The notes beneath the pieces are model-generated. The model saw only the letters and a list, made by a program, of their open reading frames with translations. It was not told where the DNA came from and searched no databases. Below are positions 1 to 6,323 of a stretch of DNA of 9,638 nucleotides, piece after piece. Origin of the DNA: DAIDKA01 sp049792815 (GTDB lineage: Bacteria > Pseudomonadota > Gammaproteobacteria > Steroidobacterales > Steroidobacteraceae); assembly GCA_049792815.1 (NCBI GenBank), contig JBARBG010000138.1, positions 1-9,638 of the forward strand. The letters run 5' to 3'. The stretch's first letter is position 1. Every line of letters begins with the position of its first letter. The position numbers were made by a program, and so were the translations under genes.

Positions 1-35
1 CGCGCGCGCGCGGCCACGATCGTGCGAACCACCAT
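1..35 (-). CDS. Possible lolB 5' end (partial, runs off left edge)
   Basis: An ATG lies one base after the TGA of the TPR lipoprotein gene and reads MVVRTIVAARA before the window ends. A short N-terminus with arginines followed by Val/Ala residues would suit a signal peptide. In Pseudomonas and relatives the gene after this TPR lipoprotein is lolB, the outer-membrane lipoprotein that receives lipoproteins from LolA. The identification rests on position alone, since eleven residues carry no family signature. The (CG)6 run at 1-12 would be coding sequence for Ala/Arg here. Confidence 0.35.
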   Translation of the reverse strand, partial: MVVRTIVAARA

Positions 36-36
36 G

Positions 37-1809
37 TCAGGGGTGTCCGGAGCCGGGCACCAGGCGGTGCCGAGTTGCCTCAAGGGCCGCCGATTCCGGG
101 TGACGGGCCAGCGCATCGCTCAAGACCTTGCGCGCCTGCGACTGCGAACCACTCATCCACAGGGCCTCGACCCAGTGGGCCGCGATGTCCGGATCCTGCC
201 CGACAGTGTAGGCGTGCTCGAGAATGCCGGCCGCCTCGCGCGAATCCCCGCGGCGCAACCGCACCCAACCCAGGCTGTCCAGCGCTGCCGGACTGTCAGG
301 GGTTGCTTGCAGCGCCAGGCGGATCAGTTTTTCGGCGCGCGGCAGCTGTTCGCGGTGATCGGCCAACGTGTAGCCCAGGGCATTGAGCACCGTGGGATCT
401 TCCGGCCGCTCGGCCAGCAGCCCTTCGAAGGCCTGCAGCGAATCGCGCGTCTGGCCGGCGCGCTCCAGCATCGTGGCGCGTTCGTATTCCAGCGTCGGAT
501 GATGCGGATAGGACTGGGACGCGGCCGACAGCAGCGCCAACGCGCCATCGGTATCGCCGTGGTCGGCCAGCAGGTGCGACTTCTGCACCACCATGTCGAA
601 GGTGCTGTGAGTGTCATGGTTGGCGAGGTCATCGATCAGCGCGAAAGCCTCGGCGCGTTTGTCGGCATCCAACAGCAGTCCGGCCGCCGCGACGCGCGCC
701 TGGGCGCCCATCGAGGAATCGATCAGCCGCCGGTAGATGGCCAGCGCGGCCTCCTTGTCGCCCTGACTCTCGGCGATCTGCGCCAGGTAGAACATGGCGC
801 CATCGCCGGCTTCGCCACTGCGCATCAGCGCGGTAAAGCGCTTCTGCGCCTGGTCGAGGTCGCCATTGTCGTAGGCCAGCAGCGCCAGGCGACGGTCGAT
901 TTCCTGGGTATTGATGTCGCCGGTGGCCCGTAGTCTTTCAAGTTCCTTTCGTGCATCCTCCGTCCGACCCAGATCCTGCAGTACCTCGGCCACTTCAAAA
1001 GTGCCCTCGGTGGCGTCTAGCCGCGTCACCTCGTGCGCGGTGGACAGAGCCAGCGTGGCATCACCGCGCAAAACCGCGATCCGCGCCATCAGGCGCAGGG
1101 CATCGGTGAATTTGGGGTCGCGTTGCAGTGCCTCCTGCACCAGGCGCTCGGCGCGCTTGAAGTCATAGGCTTCAACGGCCAGATCACCCAGCGCCGTCAG
1201 CACCGCGGCCGAGCGCTGCGGTGTGTCGAGCACCGGATACAGGGCCGCAAACGCCGCCGTGGCGTCGGATTGTTCGGCCAGCACCTGCATGGACCCGACC
1301 AGGTCCTGATCCGTGGCCTTGGTATCGGTTGCCAGCGCCCCGGCAATGGCGTCGCGTGCCTCGGGTATGTGATAGAGCTTCAGGGCGACGGTGGCATAAA
1401 CCAGCGCAGCCTGCGGATCCTTGGGCGCCACCTTCATCCAGTTCTGGGCAGCGGTCCAGGCGGCGGGCACATTCTCGCAGTCCATCGCCACCTGCGTGGC
1501 GTGGTTGGCCATCTGCGCGGTGGCTCCCGAGGATGCCACGGCGAAATCATCCGCTGCGCTTCGGCAGTCGCCGCGCTGCAGGGCCAGTTCTCCAGCCACA
1601 CTGGCCTGGGCCGGATCGGTCGGCACCGCCGGGTTCGCCTCGGCTGGGGTGGTGGCCGCAACCGGCCGCACCGCGGCGTCGGTCGCGCCAGAGTCCGGGG
1701 GCTCCGCCGCAGCGCTTACGCCTGGCGCCGGGTTGATATGGCATGCTGCCAGGACCAGCGTTGCCATCGCGCCGGCCGACAGGCTCATCCAGGTTCGTGT
1801 CGCACCCAT
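37..1809 (-). CDS. TPR-repeat outer-membrane lipoprotein, LbcA-like
   Basis: The product is 590 residues. It starts MGATRTW and has a lipoprotein signal peptide with lipobox LAAC (Cys23). Residue +2 is His rather than Asp, so outer-membrane sorting is expected. An Ala/Pro-rich linker (about 30-70) precedes TPR-like helix pairs from about 76 to 578; the clearest repeats are at 440-575, with typical spacing of Gly/Ala, Leu and Pro. Size, lipoprotein anchor, TPR content and position match Pseudomonas LbcA (PA4667 locus), the scaffold that helps the protease CtpA degrade peptidoglycan hydrolases; that role here is inference. The frame stays open upstream to 2004, but a longer start would run into prfA and put 65 residues ahead of the signal peptide, so the ATG at 1809 was chosen. 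No Shine-Dalgarno sequence is visible; a TATAGT hexamer lies 6 nt before the ATG. Confidence 0.85.
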   Translation of the reverse strand: MGATRTWMSLSAGAMATLVLAACHINPAPGVSAAAEPPDSGATDAAVRPVAATTPAEANPAVPTDPAQASVAGELALQRGDCRSAADDFAVASSGATAQMANHATQVAMDCENVPAAWTAAQNWMKVAPKDPQAALVYATVALKLYHIPEARDAIAGALATDTKATDQDLVGSMQVLAEQSDATAAFAALYPVLDTPQRSAAVLTALGDLAVEAYDFKRAERLVQEALQRDPKFTDALRLMARIAVLRGDATLALSTAHEVTRLDATEGTFEVAEVLQDLGRTEDARKELERLRATGDINTQEIDRRLALLAYDNGDLDQAQKRFTALMRSGEAGDGAMFYLAQIAESQGDKEAALAIYRRLIDSSMGAQARVAAAGLLLDADKRAEAFALIDDLANHDTHSTFDMVVQKSHLLADHGDTDGALALLSAASQSYPHHPTLEYERATMLERAGQTRDSLQAFEGLLAERPEDPTVLNALGYTLADHREQLPRAEKLIRLALQATPDSPAALDSLGWVRLRRGDSREAAGILEHAYTVGQDPDIAAHWVEALWMSGSQSQARKVLSDALARHPESAALEATRHRLVPGSGHP

Positions 1810-1815
1810 ATGGCC

Positions 1816-1821
1816 ACTATA
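1816..1821 (-). promoter_or_regulatory. Putative -10 box directly before the TPR lipoprotein start
   Basis: Read on the minus strand, TATAGT is followed by GGCCAT and then the ATG at 1809. It matches five of six -10 consensus bases. Transcription would begin about at the A of the ATG, giving a leaderless mRNA, which fits the missing ribosome-binding site. The -35 region at 17-bp spacing is poor (GTGTAT). Confidence 0.4.
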
Positions 1822-1847
1822 TCTGTGTGGAGCGCCGCATACACGCC

Positions 1848-1877
1848 TTGTCACCTGCGGCAGGCTTACCTGAGAAT
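1848..1877 (+). promoter_or_regulatory. Candidate sigma-70 promoter for prfA
   Basis: TTGTCA (1848-1853, five of six consensus bases) is followed after 18 bp by GAGAAT (1872-1877, four of six). This would place the transcription start near 1884 and give a leader of about 38 nt. An inverted repeat CCTGC-G-GCAGG (1854-1864) lies in the spacer and could be an operator. No good Shine-Dalgarno sequence precedes the prfA ATG. Confidence 0.4.
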
Positions 1878-1882
1878 GCCGC

Positions 1883-1896
1883 GCCCGTTTTCGGGC
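1883..1896. repeat. Short hairpin GCCCG-TTTT-CGGGC in the divergent spacer
   Basis: This is a perfect 5-bp inverted repeat with a TTTT loop, between the TPR gene and prfA. It falls at the predicted start of the prfA leader, so it could be a 5' stabilising hairpin or an operator. It lacks a T-tract after the stem and is not a terminator. The function is unknown. Confidence 0.35.
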
Positions 1897-1921
1897 TGGA
1901 TCTGTCAAGCCATGTAACCCC

Positions 1922-3001
1922 ATGAAGGATTCGATACGCCAACGCCTGGAAAAAATGGTCGACCGCTTCGAGGAAGTCGGCGGCCTGCTGGCCGATCCGT
2001 CCACTGACGGGGGCTCGCCGCAGTTTCGCGAGCTGTCCGTGGAGTACTCGCGCCTGCAGCCACTGACCGAGCGCTTCCAGGCCTACCGCGCCCTGGAGTC
2101 CGAGCTTGCGACCGCCGGGCAAATGGCGGCGGATCCGGATCTGTCGATGCGCGAAATGGCTGCGGAGGAGCTGCAGCGCCTGGGCGGCGCCCTTGAGAGT
2201 GCCGAGGCGCAGCTGCGCAGCCTATTGATCCCGCGCGATCCGCGCGACGAGAAGAACATTTTCCTGGAGGTGCGCGCCGGCACCGGCGGGGATGAGGCCG
2301 CGATCTTCGCCGGCGACCTGCTGCGCATGTACCTGCGTTACGCCCAGAACCGCGGCTTCACCACGGAAATCATCAGCGAGAGCGCCGGTGAGCACGGCGG
2401 CTACAAGGAAGTGATCTGCCGCATCGCCGGACACAATGCATTCTTTCAGTTCCGCTTCGAATCCGGCACCCATCGCGTGCAGCGCGTGCCGGCGACTGAA
2501 GCGCAGGGGCGCATCCACACCTCCGCGTGCACCGTGGCCATCCTTCCAGAAATCGATGAAGTGGAGAAGGTCGATATCAATCCGGCCGACCTGCGCATCG
2601 ACACCTACCGCTCCTCGGGCGCCGGCGGCCAGCATGTGAACAAGACCGACTCGGCCATCCGCATCACCCATATCCCGACCGGGCTGGTGGTTGAGTGCCA
2701 GGAGGAGCGCTCACAGCACAAGAATCGCTCCAAGGCAATGTCGTTGCTGAAGGCGCGGCTGCTCGCCGCCGAACAGGAGAAGCAGCACAGCGAGCAGGCG
2801 CACGCCCGTAAGCTGCAGGTCGGCAGCGGGGACCGTTCGGAGCGCATCCGCACCTACAACTTTCCGCAAGGAAGGGTCACGGACCACCGGATCAATTTGA
2901 CGTTATACAAATTGGCCGATGTCATGGACGGCAATCTTGACGAGCTGATCGGCGCCCTGCAGCAGGAGCATCAGGCCGAGGAACTGGCGGCCCTGCAGTG
3001 A
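1922..3001 (+). CDS. prfA: Peptide chain release factor 1 (RF1)
   Basis: The product is 359 residues, the usual RF1 length. RF1 recognises UAA and UAG in the ribosomal A site and triggers peptide release. The decoding tripeptide PAT is at 190-192 inside HRVQRVPATEAQGRIHTSA, and the catalytic GGQ is at 235-237 within SSGAGGQHVNKTDSA. The PAT tripeptide separates it from RF2, which uses SPF. The C-terminal block GSGDRSERIRTYNFPQGRVTDHRINLTLY is strongly conserved. The start MKDSIRQRLE aligns with family N-termini. Gln237 is the expected target of PrmC, encoded about 3.3 kb downstream rather than next to it. hemA, the usual upstream partner, is absent, so prfA is first in its transcript. Confidence 0.97.
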   Translation: MKDSIRQRLEKMVDRFEEVGGLLADPSTDGGSPQFRELSVEYSRLQPLTERFQAYRALESELATAGQMAADPDLSMREMAAEELQRLGGALESAEAQLRSLLIPRDPRDEKNIFLEVRAGTGGDEAAIFAGDLLRMYLRYAQNRGFTTEIISESAGEHGGYKEVICRIAGHNAFFQFRFESGTHRVQRVPATEAQGRIHTSACTVAILPEIDEVEKVDINPADLRIDTYRSSGAGGQHVNKTDSAIRITHIPTGLVVECQEERSQHKNRSKAMSLLKARLLAAEQEKQHSEQAHARKLQVGSGDRSERIRTYNFPQGRVTDHRINLTLYKLADVMDGNLDELIGALQQEHQAEELAALQ

Positions 3002-3010
3002 GCGGGCGCG

Positions 3011-3024
3011 TTAAGCATTCTTAA
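3011..3024. repeat. TTAAG-CATT-CTTAA repeat upstream of the psiF-like gene
   Basis: A 14-bp perfect inverted repeat sits 10 bp after the prfA stop and about 50 bp before the psiF-like start. It also reads as a direct repeat, TTAA at 3011 and 3021, with 10-bp period. OmpR-family regulators of the PmrA type bind TTAA-containing direct repeats about one helical turn apart (their usual period is 11 bp). It could therefore be a site for the neighbouring response regulator. There is no T-tract or long stem for a prfA terminator. Confidence 0.35.
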
Positions 3025-3058
3025 TACGACTGCAAGGCGCCTGTGCAGGCCGATTCGC

Positions 3059-3064
3059 TATTGT
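3059..3064 (+). promoter_or_regulatory. Putative -10 box directly before the PsiF-like start
   Basis: TATTGT (four of six -10 bases) is followed by TCGACC and the ATG at 3071, exactly 6 nt later, with no Shine-Dalgarno sequence. The -35 position at 17-bp spacing is GGCGCC, which is not a -35 element, so an activator would be expected. Upstream at 3030-3051 are two CTG-starting 11-mers in tandem that weakly recall a PHO box. Confidence 0.35.
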
Positions 3065-3070
3065 TCGACC

Positions 3071-3394
3071 ATGATCAGGCGTGGTGCGGGAACATTCGAT
3101 AACGGGCTTGTGCCACACACGCTGCTCGCAGTCCTGATCGGCCTTGCGCCTGCGGTGCCGGCTTGGGCCGCTGACGCCACCACCCATCCGGTCACCGCGA
3201 CACCCCCGCTGGTGGCAGTTCCCGCGACGCCGGTCTCAAAGAACGTGCAGCAGCGCATGCGCGCCTGCAACGCCACGGCCGATGCCAAGAAGCTGCAGAC
3301 CGCCGCTCGTGAGGCCTTCATCAAAAGCTGCATGTCTACGCATCGCGCACGCGCGAGCTCACGCGGCGGCAGCGAACCCAAGGCCAACCCGTAG
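3071..3394 (+). CDS. Small secreted PsiF-repeat protein
   Basis: The product is 107 residues with a signal peptide (basic MIRR, hydrophobic 16-31, cleavage probably after AWA at 33), then a Pro/Thr/Ala/Val linker to about 57. One PsiF repeat follows at 59-89: VQQRMRACNATADAKKL through AFIKSCMS, with the paired cysteines Cys66 and Cys87. E. coli PsiF is a small periplasmic protein induced by phosphate starvation; its molecular role is unknown. E. coli PsiF has two such repeats, this protein one. The tail (about 97-107) is basic/polar and is encoded in DNA shared with the 3' end of the convergent kinase gene. It could be a lone gene or be read through from prfA, whose stop is 69 bp upstream. 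Confidence 0.8.
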   Translation: MIRRGAGTFDNGLVPHTLLAVLIGLAPAVPAWAADATTHPVTATPPLVAVPATPVSKNVQQRMRACNATADAKKLQTAAREAFIKSCMSTHRARASSRGGSEPKANP

Positions 3395-4735
3395 CCCGGG
3401 CTGATTGTCTTCCAGCTGCAGCTGCGCATGGTGCAGTCGCGCGATCGCCGCCACCAGGCTCAGGCCCAATCCGCTGCCATCCTTCGACTGGGCCTGCGGC
3501 AGCCGCACGAAGGGCTTGAGCGCGGCCGCCCGGTCACCCGCCGCGATACCAGGGCCGTCGTCGGCGACCACCAGCCACACCAGCTGGTTCTCACGCTGGG
3601 CGCGAATTTCGACATGACCGCCCGGCGCGATGTATTTGAGAGAATTCTCCACCAGGTTCGCGACCGCCTGCGCCAGCAGCTGGCGATTGCCAATCACCGG
3701 GCAGCTACCCGCGGCGCTCACGCGCAGCGTCATGCTGTTCTCGCGCGCCGCAGGTTCATACAGTTCGCCAATGTCCGTGATCAGCTCGGCAAGATCGACG
3801 CTGACGTGATTGGCCGCGACCGTGCCCGATTCGGCCTGCGCGATCTGCAGCAGTGTGGCCAGCGTGCGCTGCACGCGGTCCAGTTCCGCAAGCGCCGCGT
3901 CGATGCCGGCGCGCACCGGCGCCTCGGTGGTCGGCATGCGGCCGGCGTCCTCGAGCCGGCCGCGCAGCCGGTACAGCGGGCCACGCAGATCGTGCGCGGC
4001 GCTGTCGAAGGTCGCGCGCAGCAACTGCGTGTTCTCGGCCAGCCGGTCGACCATGTTATTGACCGCCAGGGCCAGCGCATCGAACTCATCCTGCGAACCG
4101 TCCATCGGCAAACGGCGATCCAGATCGCCGGCGACGATGGCATCGCAGGTGTCGGCCACGCTTTGCACCCGGCGCGTGAGTCTGCGGCTGAGGAAATAGC
4201 CGGCGATCGCGCCGCCCAGCGCCGTCAGGCCAATGCCCCACAGCGTCGCGTAGCGGAAGGTATTGGAGAAGCGTCGCTGCTGGGTGACATCAATGCCCAC
4301 CACCAGCCGATGGCCGTCGGGCAGCAGTGAAACACTGGCACGCACCGGATGCAGCCGTACCGCGTTGTCTTCACGCGGCAATCGCAGATCGAATTGAGTC
4401 CATTGATTGTTGGGAATGCCATCGAAAGGCCAACTCGTGAGGTTGCCGGCTTCCTTTACCAGGTTCGGATCCACGAGCAGGTACACCGCGCCCGTGCCGG
4501 TCCAGCTGTCGCCGCGGAAGCTGAGCTCATCGGCAAGACCGGGCAGGCCGGCACGGTGGTAGGCATCCGTCAAACCCTCGAGCTCGGCCGAGATGACCGC
4601 ATCGGCATCGTTGTCGATGACGTTCATGGTCAGGAAGTACACCGTGCCCAGCAGCGCGAGCACGCCCAGGGTGAATATCGCGCCGTAGCCCAGCGCCAGG
4701 CGCGCGGCGGAGGTCCTAAGCGGACTGATCTGCAT
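3359..4735 (-). CDS. Sensor histidine kinase with HAMP domain
   Basis: The product is a 458-residue inner-membrane kinase. Transmembrane helices are at about 15-36 and 164-182 and flank a periplasmic sensor segment of about 127 residues. A HAMP linker follows at about 183-235. The HisKA H-box AHDLRGPL has the phospho-accepting His248; the N-box NLVENSLKY has Asn364; the G1 box is DDGPGI (392-397) and the G2 box GSGLGLS (420-426). All catalytic motifs look intact. It overlaps the response regulator gene by 20 bp (4716-4735), so translational coupling and a cognate pair are expected. The periplasmic part has no motif I recognise, so the stimulus is unknown. Its last 36 bp overlap the convergent psiF-like gene. 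Confidence 0.95.
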   Translation of the reverse strand: MQISPLRTSAARLALGYGAIFTLGVLALLGTVYFLTMNVIDNDADAVISAELEGLTDAYHRAGLPGLADELSFRGDSWTGTGAVYLLVDPNLVKEAGNLTSWPFDGIPNNQWTQFDLRLPREDNAVRLHPVRASVSLLPDGHRLVVGIDVTQQRRFSNTFRYATLWGIGLTALGGAIAGYFLSRRLTRRVQSVADTCDAIVAGDLDRRLPMDGSQDEFDALALAVNNMVDRLAENTQLLRATFDSAAHDLRGPLYRLRGRLEDAGRMPTTEAPVRAGIDAALAELDRVQRTLATLLQIAQAESGTVAANHVSVDLAELITDIGELYEPAARENSMTLRVSAAGSCPVIGNRQLLAQAVANLVENSLKYIAPGGHVEIRAQRENQLVWLVVADDGPGIAAGDRAAALKPFVRLPQAQSKDGSGLGLSLVAAIARLHHAQLQLEDNQPGLRVGLGFAAAA

Positions 4736-5408
4736 CGCGGATCACGTAGCCCGCGCCGCGCACGGTATGGATGAGCGGTCGCGCAAAACCGCGGTCCACA
4801 GCCTGCCGCAGCCGGCTCATGTGCACGTCGATCAGGTTGGTCTGCGGATCGAACTGCAGATCCCACACCCCCTCCAGCAGCATGGTGCGCGTCACCACCT
4901 GGTCGGCGTGGCGCATCAGGAACTCCAGCAGCTTGAACTCGCGGGCGGTGAGCTGGATCTCCTTGGTGGCGCGCGTGACCGAGCGGCTGAGCAGATCCAT
5001 TTCCAGATCGGCCACGCGGATCCGGGTCTGCGGCAGGTTTTTTTCGGCGGCGCTGCGGCGAAGCAGCGCCTCGATGCGCGCCAGCAGTTCCGAGAATGCG
5101 AACGGCTTGGTCAGATAGTCATCGCCGCCGGCCTTGAGCCCCAGCACCCGGTCATCGACCGTCCCCAGTGCGCTTAAGACCAGCACCGGCGTGCGCACAC
5201 CCTGCTCACGCAGGGCCCGCACCAGGGCCAGCCCGTCCAGGTGCGGCAGCATGCGGTCGGTGATCAGCAGGTCAAAGGCATGCTCCTGCGCCTGCTTCAG
5301 TCCGTCGCGTCCGTCGCTGGCCAGGGCCACCTCATAGCCGCTCTCCTTCAGTCCCTTCTGCAGGAACTTCGCGGCCTCCAGGTCATCCTCGATCAGTAGC
5401 AGCTTCAT
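4716..5408 (-). CDS. OmpR-family response regulator
   Basis: The product is 230 residues. The receiver domain (1-115) has the acidic pair Asp8/Asp9 (IEDD), phospho-acceptor Asp51 (LLITDRMLP), Ser79 (VLVLSA) and Lys101 (YLTKPF). The C-terminal winged helix (about 130-226) has ELTAREFKLLEFL-like spacing (here QLTAREFKLLEFL), DVHMSRLRQAVDRG and the terminal hairpin HTVRGAGYVI. It is a DNA-binding transcription factor phosphorylated by the kinase encoded next. By sequence style it falls near the QseB/CusR/PmrA group, but no metal, polymyxin or phosphate transport genes are nearby to name a regulon. It begins 11 bp after the membrane-protein stop; a 9-bp palindrome GTGAATCAC (5411-5419) spans that gap and no strong Shine-Dalgarno sequence is visible. 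Confidence 0.95.
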   Translation of the reverse strand: MKLLLIEDDLEAAKFLQKGLKESGYEVALASDGRDGLKQAQEHAFDLLITDRMLPHLDGLALVRALREQGVRTPVLVLSALGTVDDRVLGLKAGGDDYLTKPFAFSELLARIEALLRRSAAEKNLPQTRIRVADLEMDLLSRSVTRATKEIQLTAREFKLLEFLMRHADQVVTRTMLLEGVWDLQFDPQTNLIDVHMSRLRQAVDRGFARPLIHTVRGAGYVIRDADQSA

Positions 5409-5419
5409 GCGTGAATCAC

Positions 5420-6307
5420 TCAGGGCGTGGGACCGGTGCTGGTGCCGTTACTGTCGCCAGTGCCGCGCCGCGCTTCATCCTGACGCACCATCAGGTCACC
5501 CATCATGGCCAGTACCTGCGCGCCGCACCAGGGCGTGATGATGGCCCCGCTTACGATGGCCAGCGGAATGGCCAGCGTCGCCAGCAGATTCCTGTCGGTA
5601 ACCCCTGACACCGCTACGGCGGCCCCGGCAATGCCCGCCACCCCCAGCAGCAGCAGTACCAGTATCCCGGCCAGCAGCGCCGTCAGTATCGAAGTGCGCC
5701 ACCAGTTGCCGCGCAGCAGGCGAAAGCTCACGCGCATCGCCTCGATGGGGCCGAGCTTCCTCAGGATCAGCGCAGGAGGCGCGAACAACAGCCCCAGCGA
5801 CAGCCAGGCGGCCGGCAGCGACAGCGGGATCAACAGCAGCAGCATGCCGACCTTGAGGGAGGCAAGGTTGGCCATGGACGGATTCAGGCCCGTCATCGGC
5901 AGCGCGGCGCCAAACGGCACCAGGGCCAGCGAAACCGCCACGGTGGACAGGGCGACACACACGATCAGGCGTGACAGCAGCGCAGCCGCCTGGCGCATTT
6001 CCGCTGCGGCGCTGCTACGTTCCCCGGCCGCGAGCGCCTTCTGCCGCAGGATCAGGGCGCTGCCGAACAGCAACGCGAGAATGGTGCCCACGACATTCCA
6101 GGCCCACCAGCCCGGGTCCGTGCTCTCGAAGGTCTGCACCGGAAGATCCATGCTGAGATTGCGCAGATTGGCCAGATCGCCGCACAGCGCGACGATGATG
6201 CCGTAGGGCAGGCTCACACTGAGCGTCAGACGGAAAATCTGCGCGCCGGTTTTGAGGACTTCGCGCACGGTCTGCGCCCGGGCGGGGGGATACAAAATCT
6301 GTGACAT
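5420..6307 (-). CDS. Six-helix membrane protein, first gene of the two-component operon
   Basis: The product is 295 residues, with hydrophobic segments at about 27-46, 68-88, 112-136, 153-183, 206-233 and 241-272, a short cytosolic-looking N-terminus and a polar tail of about 20 residues. The segment EAMRVSFRLLRGNWWRTSI (189-207) between helices resembles the loop in YciC/UPF0259 and related integral membrane families (a tentative likeness, seen by eye). I do not recognise the family with certainty and assign no reaction. It is the promoter-proximal gene, followed after 11 bp by the response regulator, so it is probably co-transcribed with the two-component pair and could be a co-sensor, accessory factor or target. 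No Shine-Dalgarno sequence precedes the ATG at 6307; TAGTAT lies 6 nt before it. Confidence 0.85.
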   Translation of the reverse strand: MSQILYPPARAQTVREVLKTGAQIFRLTLSVSLPYGIIVALCGDLANLRNLSMDLPVQTFESTDPGWWAWNVVGTILALLFGSALILRQKALAAGERSSAAAEMRQAAALLSRLIVCVALSTVAVSLALVPFGAALPMTGLNPSMANLASLKVGMLLLLIPLSLPAAWLSLGLLFAPPALILRKLGPIEAMRVSFRLLRGNWWRTSILTALLAGILVLLLLGVAGIAGAAVAVSGVTDRNLLATLAIPLAIVSGAIITPWCGAQVLAMMGDLMVRQDEARRGTGDSNGTSTGPTP

Positions 6308-6323
6308 CTGCCAATACTAAAGG
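6308..6323. promoter_or_regulatory. 16-bp divergent spacer with a bidirectional -10-like box
   Basis: The heptamer AATACTA (6313-6319) reads on the minus strand as TAGTATT. TAGTAT (6319 to 6314) lies 6 nt before the membrane-protein ATG, and AATACT (6313-6318) lies 5 nt before the prmC ATG. Each matches four of six -10 bases. Any other promoter for either operon must lie inside the opposite gene. Neither strand shows a good -35 at 17 bp. Confidence 0.4.

Noticed and set aside
1..12. (CG)6 dinucleotide repeat at the left edge
   Set aside because: It is short, at a window end and probably coding (Ala/Arg) in the following gene; ordinary for such GC-rich DNA.
22..933. A 303-codon plus-strand open frame opposite the TPR lipoprotein
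   Set aside because: Antisense shadow: composition dominated by Arg, Gly and Gln, no domain, while the minus strand has a lipobox and TPR repeats.
1903..1908. Perfect TTGACA on the minus strand as a -35 for the TPR gene
   Set aside because: At 16-18 bp downstream the sequence is GC-rich with no -10 match; the nearest AT-rich hexamer is too far away.
1810..2004. Upstream in-frame start that would lengthen the TPR lipoprotein by 65 residues
   Set aside because: It would overlap the start of prfA and place a polar, Arg-rich stretch before an otherwise perfect lipoprotein signal peptide.
3393..3402. AGCCCGGGCT palindrome as a shared terminator of the convergent genes
   Set aside because: The stem is short, there is no room for a loop, and no T-run follows on either strand.
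3413..3424. 12-bp perfect palindrome CAGCTGCAGCTG near the end of the kinase gene
   Set aside because: It is explained by the repeated Leu/Gln codons of the kinase C-terminus (QLQLE) and has no terminator features.
3428..4330. A 300-codon plus-strand open frame opposite the histidine kinase
   Set aside because: Every kinase motif is on the minus strand; this frame is Arg/Gln/His-rich without recognisable features.
5411..5419. GTGAATCAC palindrome between the membrane protein and response regulator genes
   Set aside because: Nine bases with a single central base is too short to call an operator, and it lies inside an operon rather than at a promoter.
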